A stretch of 64,000 bases of DNA from Macropodus opercularis (taxonomy: Eukaryota; Chordata; Actinopteri; Anabantiformes; Osphronemidae), in the NCBI GenBank assembly GCA_030770545.1, contig CM061096.1, positions 12,815,501-12,879,500 on the forward strand. Direction: 5' to 3'. Shown piece by piece: positions 25,301-34,637 of this stretch (the stretch's first letter is position 1; every line of letters starts with the position of its first letter). A program made the translations under genes and the position numbers. The notes below the pieces were generated by a model, which saw nothing but the letters and a program-made list of their open reading frames with translations, did not search any database and was not told the DNA's origin.

Positions 25301-26066
25301 AATGCATGCTTAAGTCAGACAACAATCTATCTGAAAGTACAGTTTGATGCTAAACCTTTTTTCTTTTCTTTCAACAGATCTTCGTAAATTTCGCTCCTAC
25401 AAAGGTGGATCAGTCAGAGACCTCTTGCGTGCAATGAGAAATAAGGTAACACTCGACTGGCACGACTTGAGAATGTTTTCAAGTTAAACAAATATTTATT
25501 TGCCATTTTAATGTCTTACCCTCCATCAACAGAAACATCATTACAGAGAGCTCCCAGCTGAAGTACAGGAGACGTTGGGCTCCATCCCTGATGACTTTGT
25601 CTTTTACTTTACCTCTCGTTTTCCCCACCTGCTGATGCACACCTACCTGGCCATGCGGACCTGTGCACCCGAAAGGCTGTTCCTGCCTTACTATTCCACT
25701 GTGGAGCCCTTTGCAAAAATACTGTCTCAGTACACAAACCTAGGCCCACAAAGACTAAATGAGTCATGCTCTGAACACCTGTCAATGACCACATCAGAAC
25801 CACAGGAATCTACACATTCATCACTGCCAGTGCAGGTCTGTGATGAATTGGTGCCTGCTACATCACCAGATGAGCCTGTATCATCACATTTGCCAGTTCA
25901 GACAGTGCAACCAGCGCTGTTTGCACAGACTGACTTTCAGAGTCAAACTGCAGACCCCACATTTGCCTCAGAATCACCCACAGTTCCTCTCAGGCAAAAA
26001 GACAGCATTCAGTCTAAAATTCTCACGTTGCCAGATTCTCCTGCACAGGTCCATGAACCAGTGTGA
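13387..26066 (+). CDS. ern1: IRE1alpha (ERN1), ER-stress sensor kinase/endoribonuclease
   Basis: Twenty-two coding exons close in frame: 13387-13464, 16654-16774, 18612-18645, 19211-19283, 19457-19529, 20484-20606, 21015-21116, 21216-21477, 21597-21675, 22037-22196, 22470-22585, 22718-22915, 23000-23258, 23347-23437, 23637-23826, 24090-24189, 24269-24468, 24600-24747, 24850-24977, 25144-25267, 25378-25445, 25533-26066 (1086 aa; human 977). The order is signal peptide 1-26, beta-rich lumenal stress-sensing domain, membrane span about 451-471, kinase, then KEN RNase. Catalytic landmarks are intact: VAVK lysine 601, HRDLKPHN at 688-695, DFG near 713, activation loop SFSRRSGVPGTEGWIAPE, and RNase Tyr894, Asn908 and His912 (human Y892, N906, H910). 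It splices xbp1 mRNA in the unfolded protein response. A tail of about 120 residues after the KEN domain is much longer than in human. Synteny with tex2 favours ern1 over ern2. Confidence 0.96.
13465..18611 (+). other. ern1 introns 1 and 2
   Basis: Intron 1 (13465-16653) and intron 2 (16775-18611) flank the short second exon. I see no gene, RNA or clear transposon in them. A C-rich run lies near 17937-17955. A near-match to the CTCF core reads on the minus strand around 16307-16320. Confidence 0.7.
18646..20483 (+). other. ern1 introns 3 and 5
   Basis: 18646-19210 and 19530-20483 separate small lumenal-domain exons. They contain only scattered short open frames, and nothing recognisable stands out. 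Confidence 0.7.
22348..22362 (-). promoter_or_regulatory. CTCF-type motif in ern1 intron 10
   Basis: The minus strand reads CCACCAGAGGGCAGT, a full match to the vertebrate CTCF core CCASYAGRKGGCRSY. Occupancy is unknown. Such motifs are also spread by repeats in fish genomes. Confidence 0.5.
22591..22612 (+). repeat. T22 run just inside the ern1 intron 11 donor
   Basis: A run of 22 T begins five bases after the GT of the donor (GTATG then T22). It is a mononucleotide repeat prone to length change. Confidence 0.9.
24816..24831 (+). repeat. T16 run before an ern1 3' splice site
   Basis: Sixteen T lie 18 nt before the acceptor at 24849. They likely serve as, or merge into, the polypyrimidine tract of that exon. 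Confidence 0.85.
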
Positions 26067-27640
26067 GCTGAACCAGAGTAAGGTGGACCAAGCACAGACG
26101 GCAGCATTGCCTTAATGAGTGGATGCTCACTGGGTCTCAGTTGCTGCTCTGTTGGTGGGGACCAGGCCTGCAGTGCCTGGGATCCACTGCCAGGTCCAGC
26201 AGCTAGACCTGGATTCAGTGCCTTCTGCTCACCTGAATTAAAATGTTCCCAATCCGTCCACGTCTGTCTGCCTAGACGAAGGGTATTGGTGGACTTTTTG
26301 TTGTAGCTGAACCTAGACGTTGTTAAGTTTATAATGGCATGTCCCAAAAGGTGTCACAAAATATCTAGCCGCTATTGTGGGAAACATGTCTGGTTGTTGT
26401 GAAATGCTTGGATAGTTTTCTTGTGCAATGTTGTATTTCTGAGTGAGCCTGTTCATTGCACAGAAGCTGTATATTTTTGTACAGACTGGTTCAAAATTTG
26501 AATCATCAATGATTAATCATTTAATGTGGTTGATGTGCCTTTTAAAACTTATATTACTGTGCTGCAAAGGCACAGCTCTTTAAATTGACTATGCTAAAAT
26601 GACTGTGCTTGATTCCAGTTAATGCTGCTATACTGCTTCTCTCTGTGTCAATCAAGACTATTGTGTTGACTGTTCCAAAGGCTGTGGCATCTGACTACAG
26701 TAGGTAGTTTTATCTTCACGTAATTATGTTGTCACCTAAAAGTCTGAAAGGTCAAGCAGCAGAATGCTCATAATAGCTTTTCTAGGGTGTCAAATTGAAG
26801 GCAATGACTTGCACATTAAATTCTATTTTTTTTTTATATTTAATACTAATATTGAGTCTTTGAGTCATTAACTGCGATGCATCTCAAGTGGGGATGAGCA
26901 AAATGGTTTGCTCAGCACCTAAAACTATATTTACAGTCGAATGCTATGCTGCTGCCTGTGTTCGCGCTGCGGCTCTAGACCTTTACGTATTCTACGTAGC
27001 TGCCAGGTAACGCTACGCATTTTGATGATTTACCGTTTCTCTTCGGGACGGGAGACTAATGGCGTGCAGCTAAGTTTTGCTCTTTGTGTGAAAGTTATGT
27101 GTCGTGGAGTGTTGCTAGTGTGTAGTGGAGTTGGGGTTTTTCACCTGTTCGCTTTATACACATCGGCTCCGTTCGCCTGAGCTTCTTTTAGCTCCAGGTG
27201 TACTTGTCTGTTAAGCTAGCGTTAGTTGTGAACGTTAGCGTAGCTAGACGTTTAAAAGCCGGTCTAGTCTCTGATAACACTTATCAGAAGAATAATACTC
27301 GTAATATTATTGCCAGTTGTTATGTGCAGTGGATTAGTAGCTGCCAGTTATTTAATGGATGTGCGTTTCTTAAATGCAGGCTTTACAAATGGTTCAGTAA
27401 TTACTCAGCACTCACCAACGTGTTGAGGTTTACTTTTTATGTCTAATGCTTGTGCTTAGAGTTTAATTTATCAAATCTTTTTAAATCACTGCGCTGCTAA
27501 GAACAGAAGCCAAATAATCATGAACACATTTCCCTGCACTGCATTATTTATATGTAGTTTGCTGTAAATATTGACACAGTTTATTTTAAGGCCTAATAAT
27601 GCGGTATCGCCATGTTGTATAAGAAACCTTATTAATCTGT
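26067..27640 (+). other. ern1 3'UTR and intergenic spacer
   Basis: The ern1 3'UTR begins at 26067. No AATAAA is obvious; ATTAAA at 26815-26820 followed by T/A-rich DNA is the best poly(A) candidate. From about 26940 the sequence gains CpG and contains palindromes such as CTACGTAG, as at a promoter edge, but I cannot name an exon there. Confidence 0.55.
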
Positions 27641-27735
27641 TTTGATTTGTGAGTAGACGTCGTGGTGTGAACACTGCTCTGCTTTTAGCTGAGGCCCGTC
27701 GAGTCGAGGCGGAATATTTAATGCTCGAATTCTCC

Positions 27736-27747
27736 GAAAACGAAACT
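27736..27747 (+). promoter_or_regulatory. Interferon-stimulated response element (ISRE)
   Basis: GAAAACGAAACT is a perfect match to the ISRE consensus GAAANNGAAACT bound by IRF/STAT complexes. It sits about 140 nt before a first-exon candidate (splice donor at 27905) of the SAMD9-like gene. SAMD9 and SAMD9L are interferon-induced in mammals, so motif and gene agree. Confidence 0.65.
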
Positions 27748-27799
27748 CGAGCGTCTGAGCAGGCGCAGTAGGCGCAGCCTAACCCAGAGCCAGTGGACA

Positions 27800-27905
27800 C
27801 CAAGGAAGACCGGACGAGTCGAAGGATCCAGTAGGTTTTCAAAAGTGACTACGGCTAACAAAGTTTAAGAAGACACACTAGATAATGGCGACGGCTGCAT
27901 CTGAG
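27800..27905 (+). other. Putative 5' untranslated exon 1 of the SAMD9-like gene
   Basis: The segment ends at a strong donor, GAG|GTAAGG (27905). It carries an ATG at 27885. Spliced to the next exon (28570) it gives a 14-codon upstream ORF (MATAASE then MKGNRKY, stop). The phase does not fit direct splicing to 28760, so this ATG is not the main start. The 5' limit is a guess. Confidence 0.5.
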
Positions 27906-28633
27906 GTAAGGAGAATATTTTATGTCTAAGAATGAAGGCGCATCCTCGAAGTCGTACATTAGATGACCGCGGACTCTGCAAATAACCTCAAATAAACCTG
28001 CGGGTCTCAGGGGCCTTTTAAGAAGTGAACTAGCCAGAGAGCTAGCAAGTGTAGCTTCCCATTACCTAGAGAGGAATAAACAGTACGAGGAACTGAGGTC
28101 TGTCACTTCCGTTAGGTTTTGCATTCTGCAATGACGTTAGGAAACATTGAAATCTAACCACTGAAGGCTAATATGTAGTTGACGTTATAATAAGCTTTGT
28201 TGTATGGTATGGATAAACCTCTCGTCACATTTCCTCAATCAAGGGTTAATGCTGGTGAGTCATGTCTCCATCCGCTATTAAAATGTTTAGGTTACATTAA
28301 CAGACGCATGAAAACAATTTAACTTCTCATAATCAAAATAAGCTTAATATTTCACTATGGGCTCACTTAGATTTTGTTTGACATACAGGTTTGTGATGTG
28401 AGTTTAGATTGAATGAGACTACATTTAATAGGTTTGGCTGTAAAACATGCACACAAAAGAAGTTGAAATGGACAGTTTTGCTCGAAAATATCCGGTTCAG
28501 CAAGTTGTTGTCCCACCCCACCCCTCTTTGAATATACTGAACGTAACTGTATAGTGTATTGTCTTACAGATGAAAGGCAATAGGAAGTACTAAATGCTGA
28601 ATCGAGAGGATGAAAAAACATTAAAAATAAATC

Positions 28634-31600
28634 ATGGGTGAGTAAACTGAGCTGTTTGACTTAACATTTCAAGGTTGTAGTAGTTTGAATAATGACATTT
28701 GTGTTTTTGTTGGGAAATTTGTGTAGTTAGCAAAAAATGCTCTTCTTGTCACTATACAGCTGAAAGATCTGAGCACTCTCCTGAGAGCTGGGATGAAAAT
28801 CAAGTAAGCAGCTGGCTGAAATCCATTGGCGTGAAGGAGCAGTACATAGAAAAGCTGCGTGAAGAAGAAGTTAATGGACCAAGCCTTCTTACACTAGATG
28901 AGAACTTTCTAAAGAAACACATTTGCATGAAATCTGGACCTGCTCATTTGATTATTCAAAAGAGAGATGAGCTCCTTAACACTCAGAAAAAAACACAGCA
29001 TAACATAAAGCCAAACAGTGGAAAAGAAACAAAGTTGGAACAGAAAAGCGTAAAGCTGAAAACTGATCACAGTGCAGGTGTTTGTGTGGGACATCAGATT
29101 GTGTGTGAAGACAAGAAAGCTACTCAGGAGCAATGTTCTTCAAAGGAAGACTGCAGAGCACGGCCCTTCGATCAAGATGGCATTGATTTTATATATGAAA
29201 AGCACAGGGTTCTGCAACCTGAATCAGGTGCTTTTGATCTGATATCTCCATGCCATGAATTTAAGTCTTTTGCTGTAGCTGCTAAACTGGATTGCACAAG
29301 ACTCCAAGCAAAGTTTGCCAAGGAGGTTCTTAAGTTTGCAACTGGTTGTATCAATATCAGATCAAATGGCACAATACACTTTGGTGTGATGGACAGCAAA
29401 GAGGCTGCTGGATATGTGCATGGTGAGATAATTGGCATCCCTGTGAACAAGAAGGACATTTATGTAGATGCTTTGGACTATATTGAAAGAAGTGTCTCTG
29501 ATGCAGAGCATGTACGCAGTTGTGTGCGTAGCCCGAGGTTTGTTGAAGTTATCGACAGAGAGAGTACAGAAAAGAGGTATGTGGTAGAGGTTGACATCGT
29601 CCCTTCGATAAGTATTGTAAAGGATAAGGTTTATGACGTTCGTCTACCAAACTTTAATGAATCAACCAACAAAGTAGAATTTGAGAAAAAAGCTATTTTT
29701 CGTAGGGTGGGTCCAAAAACAGAGCCTGTGACTGACAAAGATCTAAATGATTTTTACCAGCGAATAAAAGATCGGGATGCTCAAAGAAAAGAAGCTGAAC
29801 AAAAACACTTGTTTAGAACTCCAAAGATGTGCCAAGACCTCGGGAGGAAACTCAAAATGCTGATAACTAGTGGGAAGAAATTTATTGAAAAGGAGCAATG
29901 GTTTATACTGGTCACAAACCGATTCCAACCTGATGACCTTTCCAACATTGACTGGCTGCTTAACATGAACCTGTTCTGTGTCTTTGACTTTGACCCAGAC
30001 TCAAAGCTGTCTGGTCTTTGCAGTCAATATCTTCAGCACCATGCTGCAAACATGCACTATTTGCATAGTTATAGGATATCCAGCGAAACGAGCATCAAAG
30101 AGTTCACAAGTGAGCTGCATCTGTTCGATCAAACCAGCTGGATCTTTTGTAATGGTCGCTCTGACTTCAAGGGAAATGAACCTCCGTGTGATGAAATGAC
30201 TTGGATCAAGACGAAAATGTCAATCCTGCGGGAATGTGTATCTTTGATCTGCAAACAAATCTTGCCAAAAGGGACGTTCCAGGTCATTTTCCTTCTCACA
30301 TCACCAGTTGAGAAACCACTTTTGCACACGTTTAATGCATTTTTTGCAGACATGGAAGGTCATGAAAACATAATCAGCTTCTGTGAATCAGAGAAAAACT
30401 TCCAGAAGTGGCAGACCTTTGCAGAGGGAACCTGCGAGAAAGAAGCCGTTAACAATTTCAGTATTGTTGGGATGAAGATGAGTCATATGAATGCCACTCT
30501 GCAGCAAATTCAACCTCTTAAAGCCTCTGTCAGGAAACACTTGCCAGTCTTTGTGAAAGGAACATGTTTTCTTGAGACATGTAAAGAGGAACAGATGTAC
30601 TCTCTGGAAATTGTGACGGCAGATCACTGTGATGAAACAACCAATGAATTTATCGATGAGAATAAAGAAAACATTGAAGGACAGTTTTACCACGGTGGGA
30701 GAGTGACCTGGTTAAATTTCTGGCTTGCTGAGCACAAGCATGTTGGAGAAGTAATCGAAAGAGACGCTTATCATGAAGTTTCCAGGCTTCTTAATGACGC
30801 TTTGAAACACAATGCAGAAAAGACTCCAGTTCACACTATACACATCTACCATCATCCAGGCAGTGGAGGAAGCACCGTAGCAAGACAAGTGTTGTGGAAT
30901 AACAGGCAGGATCTAAGGTGTGCGGTTGTGAAAGCCTCATACCCAGCTGCCGTTGTCGCACAACATGCAGTTGAACTTCGAGAATATGAAGAAAAAGACC
31001 CACAGAGTTGTGTTCCTGTGCTGCTGCTTGTTGAAGACTTGGATGGAGAATATCTTGATGATCTCAGGTATGAGCTACTGGAGGCCATAAATATGAAAAG
31101 AATCCAATATGAAACACTTTGTTTCATTTTTTTGAGCTGCAGAAGATCTCATGATCCAGAGAAGAAATGCAACGAGTCTCCGCTACAGAATGTTGCTGTG
31201 ACTCACAAACTGTCTGATGAAGAGAAGAGAAAGTTTGCTGGAAAACAACAGGTACTCGAGAAACAATATGAGCCTCAGTTCATCCTGACATTTGTTTTAA
31301 TGAGTAAAGAGTTCAGCGTGGATTACGTTCAACAGTTTGTGACACATTTGCTCCAAGGCATTGACCATCAGTCTGTTGTCACTCGTCTAATCCAGTACGT
31401 GGCACTGCTCAACACTTACGTTCAAAACTCCTTCATCTCTCGGTCTCATTGTGAAGCTTTTCTAACTTTAACCATTCGTATGACAATGTTTCGCAAGCAG
31501 GAGTTTCAGAGCGCACTCAGTGATCAGGCTAAAATAGTCTTCTTGCACCTTAGAGATGACAAGACACACATAGACTCGATCAGAATCATCCATCCGCTCG

Positions 31601-33348
31601 TTGCAAAGGAAATCCTCAACCAGCTTCTGGGAGACCATCAAACCCAAAGCAGCTTGGCACGCAGTCTGCTGTGTGCGGATGTGCTTTTCGAGCACAGGTT
31701 TGGAAGGGAGGAATTCCTGTCATTTTTGAGAGCACTTTTTATAAGGCGTGCTAAAATTAGCAAAGGAGATGAATATGACAGTTTTTTTTCTCCCCTGATT
31801 GAGCATGTGTGTAACCATGAAAGTCCAGCTGAAGCAATTGAGTTACTCAAGGAAGCTTTCAAGCGTTTTCATGACAATCCATTCTTTGCACAACAACTTG
31901 CTCGTCTTCATTATACTTATGAAAAGTTTGAAGACGCAAAATACTGGGCGGAGACAGCAGTTAAACGTCAGCCCAACAACTCATACTTACTTGACACAAA
32001 AGGGCAAGTGTACAGAAAGTGGTTCCAAGCAAAGTGCAAAGCTCTTGACAATGTAACTAAGACAGCGGAGAATACTGCTGATGCTGTGGAGACAGCAATG
32101 AAAGCTCTGGAGTGTTTTCAGGAATGTGAGAGAGCAGCTAACACAGAAATGGATACTGTCAACAGTTCAGGGTACTTTTCTGAAGTTGAGATTGGATTCA
32201 GTCTGCTCAAACTGATCTCGTCATTGCAGATATTTGCAAACGGACACCGTGGCCATTCAGAATGTATGAAATACCTGGTAACAGATTACATTCCTGCCGA
32301 AGTTAAAGATGCCTGGCAACCATTTCACGACCGTTTGAAGGAACTTCACAAGACAATGCAGGATGCCTTAGAATGGATTTCGGAAGACCTCAGTCTTTTC
32401 CAGACAGACATTGCAGATGAAGATGAGACTCTTACAAGTATTGAAGAGAAGATAAGCCATCCACTGAAGTGGCTGGCAAAAAAATATTCAGACTATGGGA
32501 AATACTTCAGTGAAGTTGAAAGTACTGCTCTTCAGCGTGGGCAGGTGACCCCAGCCAATCTAACGCCTTTTCAAAAACGCATGATCATCTGTCAGTATGG
32601 TGGAGGTAATATAACAGCCATCCTCTCCAAGTTGATGGAACAGAAGAATGCAGTAGATGTTTTAGAGAAGATCCTGTCTCTCTACCCAACCAATCCAATA
32701 CACGCCAGATTTTCTCAAAAGGATATTGTTAATTACATAATGACCAACATTGCTCTAAACAACTTGTCACAACAGTCTCAAAAATTGGCTCGACTGGAAG
32801 ATGTACAGGTATTATGTCGTCAGTTCCCATCTGACAAAAAAAAGTGTTTGCCTAGTGCCCTGTTCCTGCTTTCGGTGCTATTTTGGCCAGAAGATCATGA
32901 CACTGATCAGGAGAAAGAAACCAAATATCAGATGGTACAGTCAACTGTTGAACACCTGGATAAAGGCTACTGGACAAAGCTGAAGGACATACCTCAGAGA
33001 AAAAGAAGGCTTTACACACACTTTTTCCTGGGCAGAGGGAAGGGACTGGATAAATTCGTGCACAAGAAAAAGTTTGAAAGTGTAACAAAGGGATTCTCCG
33101 TTTCTGAGAGACGCTTGAAGTGGTTTAGTGGCGAAGTATGGAAAATGCCTGAGATTGCAGCAATGTTGAAACCTGTGTCTGGATGGACTGAAGACAGGGT
33201 AGTATACCTTGAGGGCCCACAGAAAAGGAGGTTCAGTATCCTGCCTCTTAATGTATCATCAGTGCCTCATAATGAAAATATCACATTCTACCTCGGCTTC
33301 ACATTTAGAGGTCCTGTTGCCTGCAACATCACTATCACAAAACAGTAA
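28634..33348 (+). CDS. samd9l: SAMD9/SAMD9L-like innate-immunity protein
   Basis: The reading frame is carried almost wholly by one exon, 28760-33348. The start is best placed at ATG 28634: a small exon (28570-28637) ends ATG-G before GTGAGT and joins CT-GAA at 28760, giving MAERSEHSPESWDENQ and 1530 aa (human SAMD9L about 1584). Residues about 8-75 are a SAM domain (WDENQVSSWLKSIGV). Residues about 157-340 are a Schlafen-like AlbA_2 domain (FDLISPCHEFKSFAVAAKLD; GTIHFGVMD). A P-loop NTPase module follows, with HHPGSGGSTVAR at 699-710 and LLLVEDLDGE at about 755-764. Then come a long helical, TPR-like region and a C-terminal OB-like segment. The Walker A lacks the usual lysine, as I recall for the family. 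Mammalian relatives restrict viruses and repress translation; AlbA_2 acts on tRNA. SAMD9 versus SAMD9L cannot be decided, since fish copies branch separately. Confidence 0.92.
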
Positions 33349-34637
33349 TCAGTGCTTGAAAGGAGTCAGTGTGTTGGCTTGGTTGTGATCTCATTACCAA
33401 TTAAATGTCATTTCTCACGTTAGATTATACCAATTGGCGCGCGGTGAATTCTTCATGAAACTGTTAAGAAAACAACTCCATGAAACACACAACCTGATTG
33501 TGATGACTGTTGTCACTGGGTGGCTGTATTCTGAACATCATGAAAACTAATGATGTGTTTGGGATGACTGAAATGGGGACAGTAACTTCTTACTGTTTTA
33601 CATCAAATGGTGTGGTTTTGGTAGGAACAAGTAGGGTTTGACTAAACCTGACTGCTGAACATTTAAACAATGAAATTACATACAGGAAATTAGTTTTCAC
33701 AGTGTTTGTATTATGTCATATCAGTTAATTCAATTTCAGCTGCCTTCTTAGAAGAAACTCACTCGCAACATGTAGGACCGGTACTGAACTGACGGGGAAG
33801 CAAAAAGTGACACTGCTTCATTTGTACTGCTAGGTTGAGCACAGATCATTCACAGTATCCCACAGCACGTGGGTTCTGGGTTTTCTCAATATTTCCAGTT
33901 CTTATCTACAGGTTATGTTTTTAGTATTTTTTGCAACATTTGTAACAAGCTTTCATTGGAAATGGACATTCGTGTTTACAAAGCACAAGATCTGTATACA
34001 CATAATGAAGAACCAACATTAGTCATTGTTTTTTTTTTTTAATTATTATTAATAGCTTTTTTTCTCCACACCATAAATGTTTTTTTTTATTAAAAATGTA
34101 TCTTTTAAAGTGTCATGAAACCCATATTTGTATACAGTACACATTATCTCCTTTGTGTTGGGATGTTTACCTTTGCACTCGGTCGTGTGAATCATTATAC
34201 TTTGTACTTGTTGTTTCAGTCTTTTTGTCCTAGTGTGCTCTCCGTAGTTCAGTGTTAGCTCGTTGCTAATATGAACGCGGTCGCTTTGTCTTCCTCCAAA
34301 GTGGACACGTAATCGGTTTTTATCATGTTAGACAACGCATTTATTTACTTGCCACGCTGCCTTTTACCAAAACCTATTTGTTGACGTTGCTGTAACAGAA
34401 CAAAAGTTGATTTTAATAAACCATTTAATAAAAGCTCGTCGGTCACACGATTGTCGCTCGTCATTTCCAGCTGCTACACAATCAGAGAGAAACAGATCAG
34501 TGGCCACAAAATGGACCAAACAGTGAGTGGCACATGTTATTTCATGGTGGATTTTCATAATAGCCAACTAGACATTATGTTGCACCATTCGAAGTGAGAC
34601 ACCAGTAATACAGAGCACGACTTTGACTAAGGAAGTA
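33349..34637 (+). other. SAMD9-like 3' region and spacer to gaa
   Basis: AT-rich and non-coding. ATTAAA near 33399 and T/A-rich runs at 34028-34095 could end the SAMD9-like transcript. CpG density rises from about 34240, consistent with the gaa promoter. A 13-codon ATG frame near 34271 (MNAVALSSS...) resembles nothing I know. Confidence 0.6.

Noticed and set aside
27885..27905. ATGGCGACGGCTGCATCTGAG as the SAMD9-like start codon
   Set aside because: The exon ends in phase 0 whereas the large exon needs phase 1; joining them directly gives a stop within 16 codons.
34234..34280. tRNA-like A-box (TAGTTCAGTGTTAGC)
   Set aside because: No B box (GGTTCGANTCC) and no cloverleaf follows.
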